Assembly (NCBI GenBank): GCA_964548885.1
Contig: CAZJSQ010000003.1
Location: 37,355 to 101,354 of the forward strand
Direction of reading: 5' to 3'
DNA: 64,000 nucleotides
DNA from: UBA12465 sp964548885
GTDB lineage: Bacteria > Patescibacteriota > Patescibacteriia > Patescibacteriales > UBA12465
Below the pieces are notes generated by a model, which saw nothing but the letters and a program-made list of their open reading frames with translations, did not search any database and was not told the DNA's origin. Numbering within the stretch: position 1 is the first letter of the stretch; each line of letters opens with the position of its first letter. This document shows, in pieces, positions 38,837-47,275 of the stretch. A program made the translations under genes and the position numbers.

Positions 38837-39667
38837 ATGGTTTACATAAAATCGGCCGAAGAGATACGAGCGATCAGGGAGGGCGGACGGCGTTTGTCGA
38901 TAATTTTAAAAAGATTATTATCGGAAATAAAACCGGGAGTAGATACCGGCTATCTTGAGGATTTGGCCAGTGATTTGATCGCTAAAGCGGGCGGACGCTC
39001 CGCTTTCAAGAATTACCCGATGGCCAGCGGCGCGTTTTTCCCGTCAACTTTATGCGTTTCTCTTAATAATGAAGTGGTCCATGGCGCGGCTTATCCCATT
39101 AGAACGCTTAAGAGTGGAGATATCGTCGATCTTGATATCGGCATGGAATGGCCGGTTAATGCGGAATTAAGAGAACAATATAAATTACCGGTCAATTCTC
39201 ATTCCAAAAACGGCGGTTTTTTTACTGATACGTGCGCGACCAGCGGCGTCGGCAAAATAAGCTCCGACGCCAAGAAATTATTGCAAGTGTCTCGTCAATG
39301 TTTGGAATTAGCGCTTAAGGCCGTTAAGCCGGGGAAAACAATCAATGATATCGCCCGCGCGGTTTCCGGCTGCGCCGAGAGCCATGGTTATGGCGTTGTG
39401 CGCGACTTGGTCGGACATGGCGTCGGTTATTTTTCCCATGAAAAACCGGATGTTTTCAATTTTGAAATCAGCGAGCGCAGCCGCGAAAACATCGTTTTAC
39501 GCCCGGGTATGGTTATAGCGATTGAGCCGATGATAAACGAGGGCGATTGGCGCGTGAAAATGGCGGATAATGATTATACTATCCTGACGGCCGACGACTC
39601 TTTAAGCGCTCATTTTGAGCATACGGTCGCGGTGACTGAAAATGGCTGTGAGGTTTTAACTAAGTAA
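38837..39667 (+). CDS. map: Methionine aminopeptidase
   Basis: MAP removes the initiator Met from new proteins and needs two metal ions. The ligands are in order: the Asp of DIVDLDIGM, the Asp of FFTDTCATSGVG, the His of DLVGHGVGYFSHEKP, the Glu of VIAIEPMINEG and the Glu of HFEHTVAV. The usual substrate His is in VVHGAAYP. An insertion of about 20 residues before the second Asp (NAELREQYKLPVNSHSKNGG) makes the protein 276 residues. A TTG 15 nt upstream is in frame, but the ATG at 38837 gives the conserved YIKSAEEIRAIREGGR start. Confidence 0.96.
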   Translation: MVYIKSAEEIRAIREGGRRLSIILKRLLSEIKPGVDTGYLEDLASDLIAKAGGRSAFKNYPMASGAFFPSTLCVSLNNEVVHGAAYPIRTLKSGDIVDLDIGMEWPVNAELREQYKLPVNSHSKNGGFFTDTCATSGVGKISSDAKKLLQVSRQCLELALKAVKPGKTINDIARAVSGCAESHGYGVVRDLVGHGVGYFSHEKPDVFNFEISERSRENIVLRPGMVIAIEPMINEGDWRVKMADNDYTILTADDSLSAHFEHTVAVTENGCEVLTK

Positions 39668-39674
39668 AATTAAT

Positions 39675-40064
39675 ATGAACAAGATATTGAATTATCTCGG
39701 TCTGGACTGGGGCGAGAAGCGAATCGGGCTGGCGACGGCCGACAGTGAAGTGAAACTGGCTCTACCCTTGAAAACCGTGGCGAATCTGGCGGAAGTTTTA
39801 AACGTTCTCAAAGAGGAGGAAACCAATGTCATAATTATCGGCGCGCCCCAAAAAATGAGCGGGGAAGCCGCCGACAATCCGGCTTGGGTCAGTTTTGTCG
39901 CGCAATTAAGAGAGAAGAGCGGCTTGCTGGTTGAAACCGTTGATGAACGTTTAAGCAGTTTGGCCGCGGACGCTTTGGGCGGTGAAGATAAAGAAACTGC
40001 CGGGCGGGATGAAATCGCGGCTTCGATAATACTGCAGAGTTATCTCGATAAATCTAGTATATAA
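39675..40064 (+). CDS. ruvX: Putative Holliday junction resolvase YqgF
   Basis: A 129-residue RNase H-like protein of the YqgF/RuvX family, needed for 16S rRNA 5'-end processing and possibly junction resolution. Catalytic acids are the Asp of LGLDWGEKRIGLA, the Glu-Asp region of VDERLSSLAADAL and the Asp of GRDEIAASIILQSYL. It lies 7 nt after map and 2 nt before recO, making a tight map-ruvX-recO set. Confidence 0.93.
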   Translation: MNKILNYLGLDWGEKRIGLATADSEVKLALPLKTVANLAEVLNVLKEEETNVIIIGAPQKMSGEAADNPAWVSFVAQLREKSGLLVETVDERLSSLAADALGGEDKETAGRDEIAASIILQSYLDKSSI

Positions 40065-40066
40065 CC

Positions 40067-40816
40067 ATGGATGAAACTAAAAACACGCCCGCGTTAATAC
40101 TAAATCGCCAAGATTATAGGGAGAATGACAGTTTAGTGACGATTTATACTCCTTACTTCGGCAAATTGACGCTGGTCGCGCGCGGGACAAAAAAATTGAG
40201 TTCTAAATTAGCCGGTCATATCGAGCCTCTGACTTTAGCCGATATCCTGATTATCGAGGGCAGGGGTTTTGATTATATCGGCAGCGCCATTACGCGCGCC
40301 GCTTATTCAGGAATCAGGGAAGATTTGAATAAGCTTTATTACGCCGGTCGGGCCGTTAATCTTTTTAACCGGCTGACCAAAGAAAATCAGAGCGATGAAC
40401 GCTTATTTTTTTTATTGGTCGCGTGGCTGGAAATCTTAAATGATTTTTACTTGTTTACGCGCGAGAGCGGGGAACTGGTTTTGGCTTTTTTTACGATTAA
40501 ATTCTTGGCGGAACTGGGCTACCGGCCGGAAATATATCAGTGTCTGGACTGTTCGAGCATGATCAGCCCGAGTCAGAATTATTTTAATCTGCTCAGCGGC
40601 GGTCTTGTTTGCGGCGATTGTTTTGAAAAAAAACGTTTAGCCGGAGGCGAAGGCGTTTTTAGAACTGAATTATTGACAATATCTGATAATTGTATCAAAT
40701 TAATGCGTTTTATGGTGGATAACCGCTTTAAATCAGCAGAAAAATTAAAAACAGACAATAAGACTCTTAAGGAGTTTGGCGGCTTGTTGGATAAGTTTAT
40801 CATATTTCATTTCTAA
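40067..40816 (+). CDS. recO: DNA repair protein RecO
   Basis: RecO anneals DNA and loads RecA with RecR in the RecF pathway. The 249-residue protein has an N-terminal OB fold (ALILNRQDYRENDSLVTIYT, then LTLVARGTKKLSSKLAGHIE) and a helical part containing a zinc motif with Cys pairs in CLDCSSMISPSQNYFN and GGLVCGDCF. RecF and RecR are not in this window. Confidence 0.92.
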   Translation: MDETKNTPALILNRQDYRENDSLVTIYTPYFGKLTLVARGTKKLSSKLAGHIEPLTLADILIIEGRGFDYIGSAITRAAYSGIREDLNKLYYAGRAVNLFNRLTKENQSDERLFFLLVAWLEILNDFYLFTRESGELVLAFFTIKFLAELGYRPEIYQCLDCSSMISPSQNYFNLLSGGLVCGDCFEKKRLAGGEGVFRTELLTISDNCIKLMRFMVDNRFKSAEKLKTDNKTLKEFGGLLDKFIIFHF

Positions 40817-40827
40817 AAACATTTGAC

Positions 40828-40856
40828 AAAAAATAGCCGGAAGAAGGCTGTTTTTT
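40828..40856 (+). terminator. Intrinsic terminator after recO
   Basis: AGCC-GGAAGAA-GGCT stem extended by flanking A and T tracts, followed by six T residues. An exact 11-nt duplication (CTTGCTAAAAT) lies just after it at 40857-40878. Confidence 0.7.
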
Positions 40857-40913
40857 CTTGCTAAAATCTTGCTAAAATCCCGGAAATCAGTTAATATTTA
40901 AGTATAAAAGAAT

Positions 40914-40953
40914 AAACTTAATTTAAGTTTTAATTTGAAATCTCAAATTAAAA
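40914..40953 (+). promoter_or_regulatory. Paired hairpins before aspS
   Basis: Two adjacent perfect palindromes: AAACTTAATTTAAGTTT (40914-40930) and TTTTAATTTGA-AATC-TCAAATTAAAA (40928-40953, 11-bp stem with 4-nt loop). They overlap by 3 nt, so only one can fully form. The aspS ATG is 14 nt after the second. This could be a switch in the leader. Confidence 0.5.
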
Positions 40954-40966
40954 ACTATTTTTATTT

Positions 40967-42268
40967 ATGTCAAGAATTTTAATTACCGCTGCGAAAAAAC
41001 AAAGTACCGGGGAAGTGACTGTCAGCGGCTGGGTAAGGAATTTACGCGCCCATAAAGGCTTGGTCTTTGTAGATTTATGCGATATTTCCGGATCAATGCA
41101 AGTCGTTTTCGTGTCCGGCCAAGGGGGCTACGATTTGGCGGAAAAACTGACCCTGGAAAGTGTCATTAAAGTTACCGGATTCTTGCAGGAAAAACCGGCC
41201 AAGAAAAATGACTCTAATCCGGTCAAGGATTTTGAATTGGCGGCCGCGCAAGCGGAACTGATTTCTCTAGCCGATGAAAATTTACCTATTCCCGTTTTCA
41301 CAAAAGCGGACAATGAGGCGAATCTGGAAAATCGCCTTAATTGGCGCTGGCTGGATTTACGCCAGGCGGAGCATCAGCTTATTTTCAAAGTCTGGACGAA
41401 ACTGGAAGCCGGTTGCCGGGAATATTGGCTGAAGAATAATTTTATCCAGATTTATACCCCTTGCTTTATGAGCACCGCTTCGGAAAGCGGTTCGGAAGTT
41501 TTCGAGGTAAAGTATTTTGATCGCCCGGCATATTTGGCCCAGTCGCCTCAATTTTATAAACAAATGGCGATGGCGGCCGGCCTGGAGAAAGTTTTTATGG
41601 TCGGAACGGTTTTCCGCGCCGAGCCGTCTTTTACCACTCGCCATGTCACCGAATTCACCGGCTGGGATTTTGAAGTTTCATTTTCCGACTATAACGACGT
41701 GATGGGCATTGAAGAAGATTTATTGATTAACGGTTTTAAGAAAGTTAAAGAAGATTTGGGGCTTGATATAGAAATCCCGACTAAGCCTTTCCCGAAAATA
41801 AGCTTCGCCGCCACCAAAGAAAAATTAAAAGCGGCCGGCATCAGAAGCGAAAAGGATTATGATTTTTCCACTGAAGAGGAAAAAGAACTGGGTGTCATCA
41901 TCAAGAAAGAGACCGGTCATGATTTTGTTTTCGTGACTGATTATCCGATTGCGGCGCGGCCTTTTTATCATATGCGCCATCAGGATAATCCCGAGTTGAC
42001 CAAGAGTTTTGACTTATTATATCGCGGTCTGGAAATTACGACCGGCTCGGAGCGCGAGCACAGAATAGAAATTTTGGAAAAACAGGCGCTGGAAAAAGGG
42101 ATGAATCTTGAAGAATTAAAAGATTATTTAAACTTTTTTCGTTACGGCTGTCCGAGCCATAGCGGTATCGGCATGGGACCGGGGCGCATAGTGATGAAAA
42201 TGTTAAATCTGGGAAGCGTCAAGGAAGCTTGCTTCCTGCCCCGAGACGTCAAGAGACTAACTCCGTAA
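40967..42268 (+). CDS. aspS: Aspartyl-tRNA synthetase, archaeal-type
   Basis: A class IIb synthetase with an N-terminal OB-fold anticodon domain (VTVSGWVRNLRAHKGLVFVD) and a catalytic domain (motif 2 FRAEPSFTTRHVTEF, motif 3 GIGMGPGRIVMKML). At 433 residues it lacks the GAD insertion of the usual bacterial AspRS of about 590 residues. This size and motif 2 fit the archaeal/eukaryotic type (AspRS2), which in several lineages also charges tRNA-Asn. Because a separate AsnRS follows, dual charging would not be required here. It stands alone behind a double-hairpin leader. Confidence 0.93.
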   Translation: MSRILITAAKKQSTGEVTVSGWVRNLRAHKGLVFVDLCDISGSMQVVFVSGQGGYDLAEKLTLESVIKVTGFLQEKPAKKNDSNPVKDFELAAAQAELISLADENLPIPVFTKADNEANLENRLNWRWLDLRQAEHQLIFKVWTKLEAGCREYWLKNNFIQIYTPCFMSTASESGSEVFEVKYFDRPAYLAQSPQFYKQMAMAAGLEKVFMVGTVFRAEPSFTTRHVTEFTGWDFEVSFSDYNDVMGIEEDLLINGFKKVKEDLGLDIEIPTKPFPKISFAATKEKLKAAGIRSEKDYDFSTEEEKELGVIIKKETGHDFVFVTDYPIAARPFYHMRHQDNPELTKSFDLLYRGLEITTGSEREHRIEILEKQALEKGMNLEELKDYLNFFRYGCPSHSGIGMGPGRIVMKMLNLGSVKEACFLPRDVKRLTP

Positions 42269-42318
42269 TCCGCCGTTTCATAAGGGAAATTTCGTAATAT
42301 AAATATCATTTATCTTCT

Positions 42319-43710
42319 ATGCCTTTTATTCTCATAAAATCATTATTCAAAGATACCGGCCGCTATCTGAATAAGAATATCAACGTCGCCGGCTGGGTCC
42401 GGACCGCGCGTTCTTCCAAGGAATTCGGTTTTATCGAGCTTAACGACGGCTCATTCTTTAAGAGTTTGCAGATAGTGTTCGGAAGCGATTTGAATAATTT
42501 TTCCGAAGTGGAGAATATCAGCATCGGTTCGTCTTTGGAAGTTGAGGGCGAGCTCGTTGAGTCGCCGGCGGCCGGCCAAGCTTTTGAGCTTAAGGCCAAA
42601 AAAATTATCGTGCTCAGTCAAGCGGCGGAAGACTATCCGCTCCAGAAGAAAAAACATAGTTTTGAATTCTTGCGCGAGATTGCGCATCTGCGCGGCCGCA
42701 GCAATACTTTTTCCGCGGTTTTTCGCCTGCGTTCCGTTTTGAGTTTTGCCATCCATAAATTTTTTCAAGAGGAAGGCTTTTTTTATATTCAGACTCCGAT
42801 AATCTCCACGAGCGACGCCGAAGGCGCCGGCGAAATGTTTCAGGTGACGACTTTAGATTTGAAGAACGTCGCCAAAAATAAGAACGGGGAAGTTGATTAT
42901 AGCGCCGATTTTTTCGGTAAGAAAGCGGGACTGACCGTCAGCGGCCAGCTTAACGCCGAGGCCTTGGTGATGGGACTGAATAAGGTTTATACTTTCGGTC
43001 CGACTTTCCGCGCGGAAAATTCCAATACGACCCGCCACGTTTCCGAATTCTGGATGATGGAACCGGAAATGGCTTTCGCCGACCTGGAAGACGATATGGC
43101 GCTGGCGGAAAAGATGTTGAAATATTTAATCGCCTATGTCTTAAAAGAATTGCCGGAAGAAATGGAATTCTTCAATAAGTTTATTGATACCGGCCTCCGG
43201 GAACGCTTGAATAATATCGTTAGTTCCGATTTCGGCCGCGTCACTTATACCGAAGCGATTGAAATTTTAACCAAGTCCGGCGAGAAATTCGTTTTCCCGG
43301 TGAAATGGGGAATCGATCTTCAGACCGAGCATGAGCGTTATCTGACGGACAAGGTCTATAAAAAACCGGTTTTCGTCACTGACTATCCTAAAGAAATCAA
43401 AGCTTTCTATATGCGCTTGAACGAAGACGGGAAAACCATCGCCGCCATGGATCTGCTCGTTCCGGGTATCGGTGAAATAATCGGCGGCAGCCAGAGGGAA
43501 GAGCGTTTAGATAACCTGGTTAAGCGGATGGCCGAGGCGGGTTTGAAGAAAGAGGACTATGAATGGTATTTGGATTTGCGCCGCTTCGGTTCCGTTAAGC
43601 ACGCCGGTTTCGGTTTAGGCTTTGAACGGATGATTATGTATCTTTCCGGCCTGGCTAATATCCGCGACGTCATTCCGTTTCCGCGCACGCCGAAGAACGC
43701 CGAATTTTAA
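42319..43710 (+). CDS. asnS: Asparaginyl-tRNA synthetase
   Basis: A class IIb synthetase of 463 residues. The OB fold (NVAGWVRTARSSKEFGFIEL) precedes a catalytic domain with motif 2 FRAENSNTTRHVSEFWMMEP and motif 3 GFGLGFERMIMYLSG. GGSQREERLDNL and FPVKWGIDLQTEHERYL are typical of AsnRS and not AspRS. It follows aspS by 50 nt, so both are probably expressed together. Its presence implies direct charging of tRNA-Asn, without need for the GatCAB route for Asn. Confidence 0.95.
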   Translation: MPFILIKSLFKDTGRYLNKNINVAGWVRTARSSKEFGFIELNDGSFFKSLQIVFGSDLNNFSEVENISIGSSLEVEGELVESPAAGQAFELKAKKIIVLSQAAEDYPLQKKKHSFEFLREIAHLRGRSNTFSAVFRLRSVLSFAIHKFFQEEGFFYIQTPIISTSDAEGAGEMFQVTTLDLKNVAKNKNGEVDYSADFFGKKAGLTVSGQLNAEALVMGLNKVYTFGPTFRAENSNTTRHVSEFWMMEPEMAFADLEDDMALAEKMLKYLIAYVLKELPEEMEFFNKFIDTGLRERLNNIVSSDFGRVTYTEAIEILTKSGEKFVFPVKWGIDLQTEHERYLTDKVYKKPVFVTDYPKEIKAFYMRLNEDGKTIAAMDLLVPGIGEIIGGSQREERLDNLVKRMAEAGLKKEDYEWYLDLRRFGSVKHAGFGLGFERMIMYLSGLANIRDVIPFPRTPKNAEF

Positions 43711-43726
43711 AATAAATGATAAAAAT

Positions 43727-44665
43727 ATGAACAATCAGCACAACGCCAAGTACGCCTTTTACTATCTTCTCTCGCTCGTCGCGCTCATTTTCACGGCGCT
43801 GTCCTTCGGAATGATAATCTTCAGTATCATCGACAGGATTATTCCCGATGTCTTGAATTCTTACGGCGGTAATGTCGACGGCCAGCTCAAGTTCGCGATT
43901 TCCGCGATTTTTATCGCCGCGCCGATCTTTTATTTGATTTCCGGCCTGATTCATCGAGGGCTGCATAAAGGCGAGCTGGAAAAGGATTCCGCCATCCGCC
44001 GCTGGCTGACTTATTTTATTATTCTCGTATCAGCCATGATAATCCTCGGCGTCTTTATCGGCGTCATCAATAATTTCTTGTCGGGCGAATTGACCGGGCG
44101 TTTTATTTTTAAGGCGCTGACCATGTTATTTATTTCCGGCGTCACTTTTTCTTTTTATTTCTATGATATCAAGCGCGCGGATCCGGACAAGACCGATAAA
44201 GTCGTAAAGATTTTTTTCGGCGCGACTTTAGCTTTAGTTATCGCCGTTTTCGTCGCCGCTTGGTTTTTCGTGGAATCGCCGAAAACCGCGCGCAATCGCC
44301 GCTTAGACCAGGCCGTCGTTCAGAACATTTATAGCCTGGAGAGCGCCGTAAACAGCTACTATGACCGCAATAAGAAACTGCCGGCCAATCTGGACGAGCT
44401 GAAGGCCGACAAGAATATTTATATCAGCGCCGCCGCTTTAATTGATCCGGAAACCAAGACGCCGATTGTTTATAATAAGATCAGCGATAAGGAATTTGAA
44501 TTATGCGCGAATTTTCGGACAGACTCGATCGCGGAGGCCGTCAAGAATTCATCTACCGCGTATGTCGGTATGGATATAAACAGTAAGGAACATTTGGCCG
44601 GGTATCAATGCTTGCGCGGCAATCTTTATATCGCCAAGACGATTGAGGCGCAACCGGTGAGATAA
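43727..44665 (+). CDS. DUF5671-like membrane protein
   Basis: A 312-residue protein with five hydrophobic segments (about residues 12-35, 63-82, 100-122, 132-148 and 168-186) followed by a soluble C-terminal part of about 125 residues. The alternating helices resemble the DUF5671 domain, a poorly characterised family frequent in candidate phyla genomes. The C-terminal part, which has one helix of the sort found after prepilin-like segments (SLESAVNSYYDRNKKLPANL), looks like the soluble half of a pseudopilin-type protein. Function unknown. It lies between asnS and scpA. Confidence 0.6.
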   Translation: MNNQHNAKYAFYYLLSLVALIFTALSFGMIIFSIIDRIIPDVLNSYGGNVDGQLKFAISAIFIAAPIFYLISGLIHRGLHKGELEKDSAIRRWLTYFIILVSAMIILGVFIGVINNFLSGELTGRFIFKALTMLFISGVTFSFYFYDIKRADPDKTDKVVKIFFGATLALVIAVFVAAWFFVESPKTARNRRLDQAVVQNIYSLESAVNSYYDRNKKLPANLDELKADKNIYISAAALIDPETKTPIVYNKISDKEFELCANFRTDSIAEAVKNSSTAYVGMDINSKEHLAGYQCLRGNLYIAKTIEAQPVR

Positions 44666-44685
44666 TCAGCGGAGCGATAATCAGA

Positions 44686-44691
44686 TAAAAT
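44686..44691 (+). promoter_or_regulatory. -10-like TAAAAT before scpA
   Basis: TAAAAT is followed by only 4 nt and the scpA ATG at 44696 (or 7 nt to the second ATG at 44699). The second spacing would give a leaderless mRNA. Confidence 0.3.
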
Positions 44692-44695
44692 AGTT

Positions 44696-45424
44696 ATGAT
44701 GGATTTCACGACTGAAAAATTTTCCGGCCCGCTCGGCTTATTGCTTAGCCTGATCGAGAGCGAGGAAATGGACATAACCGAAATCGCCTTGGCGAAAATC
44801 GCCGACGAATATGTCGCCTATATCCGCGCCAATCAAGGAATCGATCCGGAAGAACTGGCTGATTTTTTAGTCATCGCCGCCAAATTATTACTCATCAAAT
44901 CCAAAGCGCTCCTCCCGTACCTCTATGCCGGCGAAGCCGAGGAGGAAATTGATGATCTCGAGCGGCAGTTGAAAATGTACAAAGAATTCGTCGTTGCCAG
45001 TCAGAAAGTCAAAGAATTGGTCCTGTCCGACCGCCGCTTATTCCTGCCGCCTTTAACAAAGAATCGCCGCGGTGGGTTTAATCTGCCGGTTTTCTGTCCG
45101 CCCGCAAAAGTAAATATCGCCCTGCTTCAGGAACGTTTTTTGATCCTGCTTGATAATCTGGCCAGGCAACTGGCGCGGCAGGCGGAGGAGATACTGTCGG
45201 AAGAGACTTTGGAGCCGAAGATAAATATTGACGATAAGATCTTGGCCATTAAACAGATGCTTTTAAATAAAATCAAAGTTAATTTTTCAAAACTGCTCGC
45301 TTCCGCCGCGACCAGAACGGAAGCAATCGTGAGTTTTCTGGCCATCCTGGAACTGGTGAAACAGAAAGAATTATTTTTTGAGCAAGACGGACTGTTCGGT
45401 GAAATCTATATCAGTAAGCCTTAA
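44696..45424 (+). CDS. scpA: Segregation and condensation protein A
   Basis: ScpA is the kleisin that bridges the SMC heads. The 242-residue protein has the N-terminal region FSGPLGLLLSLIESEEMDIT and IALAKIADEYVAYI, then DPEELADFLVIAAKLLLIKS and a helical C-terminal winged-helix end with AIVSFLAILELVKQKELFFE. Two ATG codons (44696 and 44699) lie at the start. scpB follows 16 nt later. SMC itself is not in the window. Confidence 0.93.
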   Translation: MMDFTTEKFSGPLGLLLSLIESEEMDITEIALAKIADEYVAYIRANQGIDPEELADFLVIAAKLLLIKSKALLPYLYAGEAEEEIDDLERQLKMYKEFVVASQKVKELVLSDRRLFLPPLTKNRRGGFNLPVFCPPAKVNIALLQERFLILLDNLARQLARQAEEILSEETLEPKINIDDKILAIKQMLLNKIKVNFSKLLASAATRTEAIVSFLAILELVKQKELFFEQDGLFGEIYISKP

Positions 45425-45440
45425 ATTACCATTTTAAATT

Positions 45441-45989
45441 ATGTCTCTAAAATCACAAGTAGAATCCTTATTATTCGTCTCCCCTAAACCCTTGTCTTTA
45501 AAAGAGCTGGCGGCGCTCCTAAAAGCGAAGACTAAAGAACTGGAAGAAGTTTTAACGGAACTGACGGCCGATTATAATCGGGGCGATCGCGGTTTAGGCG
45601 TTATTGAAAATAACGGGCAGTACCAGATGACGACCGCGGCCGAGAACGGACCGCTGGTCCGGGAATTTTTGAAAGACGAAACGAGCGGGGAATTATCCCG
45701 GCCGAGTTTGGAGGCTCTGACCGTTATCGCTTACCGCGGGCCGATAGCCAAATTGGAGTTGGACCGGATCAGGGGCGTCAATTGCAGCCTGATCATCCGC
45801 AACCTTCTTTTGCGCGGTTTGGTGGAGGAAAAATTTTCCAAAGTGAAAAATGAAAATTATTATACCGTCACTCATGATTTTGTTCGTTTCCTCGGACTGG
45901 GGAGCGTGAATGAATTGCCGGATTATCAGAAGCTTAATCAGACGGAATCTCTCAATGCGGTTTTAGCCGCGACGGAAGAGCAGAACTAA
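45441..45989 (+). CDS. scpB: Segregation and condensation protein B
   Basis: ScpB dimers bind the central part of ScpA in the condensin complex. The 182-residue protein has two winged-helix domains; conserved sequences are QVESLLFVSPKPLSLKELAA, RPSLEALTVIAYRGPIAKLE and IRGVNCSLIIRNLLLRGLVE. The family length is about 180-200 residues. It follows scpA and precedes the carboxypeptidase gene by 12 nt. Confidence 0.94.
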   Translation: MSLKSQVESLLFVSPKPLSLKELAALLKAKTKELEEVLTELTADYNRGDRGLGVIENNGQYQMTTAAENGPLVREFLKDETSGELSRPSLEALTVIAYRGPIAKLELDRIRGVNCSLIIRNLLLRGLVEEKFSKVKNENYYTVTHDFVRFLGLGSVNELPDYQKLNQTESLNAVLAATEEQN

Positions 45990-46001
45990 TACGTAAACAA
46001 A

Positions 46002-46871
46002 ATGTTTTGGACAGCAATCGTTAACATAATCACCACTTTATTTTTCGGGTTTCTTGGCGTTCCGGCCGTTACCTCCGAGGCGGCCAGCCTGATGCTTAAT
46101 CCGGCGGCGCGACCGGCGGAAATGGCCGCGGCCAAGGGCGCGGTCTTGATGGCGAATGATCATTTTTTCCTGTTTGAAGAAAACGCGGACGAGCCGCAAC
46201 CGATCGCGAGCATCACTAAACTCATGACCGCCTTAGTTTTTTTGGATAATAATCCGGGCTGGAATAAGGCATATATGATTACCGAAGCGGACAAGATTGA
46301 GGGCGGGCGTTTGAATCTTTTTTTGGGCGATGAAGTGACCGTCAAAGATTTATTCTATATCAGCTTGGTCGCCTCGGACAACGGCGCGACTCTGGCTCTC
46401 GTCCACGCGAGCGGCTTAAGCGAAACCGAGTTTGTCGCCGGAATGAACCGCCGAGCGGAGGAGCTGGGACTGGCAAAAACTTCTTTTAAAGATCCGGTCG
46501 GGCTAAGCGAATATAATTTATCCACAGCGCGCGAGGTCGCGCTTTTAGCCCAAGCCGCTTTTAAGCGGCCGGAGATAAGCGACGCGACCACCAGGTCGGA
46601 TTATCAATTTACGACCGTAGGCGGCCGCGAGAAGAAGATAGAATCCACCGATTATCTTCTTTTTGACTCGGGAGAGAAGATATTGACTGTCTTGGGCGGG
46701 AAGACCGGTTATACCGAGCAGGCCGGATATTGCTTTGTCGGCCGTTTAAAGGACGAGGCGGGTCGGGAAGTGATTTCCGTCGTCTTAAACAGCCAAGACA
46801 AGAACGGCCGCTTCCGAGACAGCAGAAATTTGGCGAATTGGGTATTCGCCAACTATAATTGGATTAGATAA
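46002..46871 (+). CDS. D-alanyl-D-alanine carboxypeptidase (family S11)
   Basis: A penicillin-binding protein that trims the terminal D-Ala of peptidoglycan stem peptides. The 289-residue protein has an N-terminal hydrophobic export segment (about residues 5-25), then SITK (70-73), SDN (125-127) and KTG (233-235), the three catalytic motifs. No C-terminal amphipathic anchor of DacA type is seen. It lies after scpAB and before a short tandem repeat. It joins the L,D-transpeptidase and the RlpA-fused carboxypeptidase as wall-modifying enzymes in the window. Confidence 0.93.
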   Translation: MFWTAIVNIITTLFFGFLGVPAVTSEAASLMLNPAARPAEMAAAKGAVLMANDHFFLFEENADEPQPIASITKLMTALVFLDNNPGWNKAYMITEADKIEGGRLNLFLGDEVTVKDLFYISLVASDNGATLALVHASGLSETEFVAGMNRRAEELGLAKTSFKDPVGLSEYNLSTAREVALLAQAAFKRPEISDATTRSDYQFTTVGGREKKIESTDYLLFDSGEKILTVLGGKTGYTEQAGYCFVGRLKDEAGREVISVVLNSQDKNGRFRDSRNLANWVFANYNWIR

Positions 46872-46914
46872 TGAATCCGGACAGAATGAATCCGGACAGA
46901 ATGAATCCGGGTAA
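46870..46914 (+). repeat. 15-bp tandem repeat after the carboxypeptidase gene
   Basis: AATGAATCCGGACAG occurs twice exactly and a third time with three changes at its end (GGTAA), beginning at the last codon of the gene. It is non-coding and too short for any known array type. Confidence 0.85.
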
Positions 46915-46945
46915 TCGATTGTTAAATAATTAATTTTATTTAAAA

Positions 46946-47275
46946 ATGAAATTGCTTGCTAATGCCAAACAATTAGGAGGCGCCCCGGCTATTTGGTTGC
47001 GCCGGGCCGGTTACGCTTTCATTCCCGAACGCGAGGACGGGCAGGCCAGTTTCGCGCGCCGCTTGAGCCGGGATTTTTATCCGCGTTTTCATATTTATTT
47101 TACGGAGAATCAGGATAAGGACGGGCAGGAAATGGTTATTTTTAATTTGCATTTGGACCAGAAGCGTCCGGGTTATCAAGGCTTCAACCGCCATAACGCC
47201 GAATACGACGGGGAAGTTGTGGCCACGGAGATGGAACGGCTAAAAACTTTTTTAATAGAAAATGATTTTATATGA
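46946..47275 (+). CDS. Conserved hypothetical protein upstream of dnaG
   Basis: A 109-residue soluble protein, mixed alpha/beta by eye, with an aromatic-rich core (RAGYAFIPERE, then DFYPRFHIYFTE and NLHLDQKRPGYQGFNRHNAE). Two conserved-looking His residues and a GYQGFNRHN motif suggest a binding site, but I do not recognise the family. Its stop overlaps the dnaG start by 4 nt (ATGA), so translation is probably coupled to primase. Confidence 0.6.
   Translation: MKLLANAKQLGGAPAIWLRRAGYAFIPEREDGQASFARRLSRDFYPRFHIYFTENQDKDGQEMVIFNLHLDQKRPGYQGFNRHNAEYDGEVVATEMERLKTFLIENDFI

Noticed and set aside
46870..46914. CRISPR-like array
   Set aside because: Three directly adjacent 15-bp units without spacers; this is a simple tandem repeat, and no cas gene is present. 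No CRISPR array is seen anywhere in the window.
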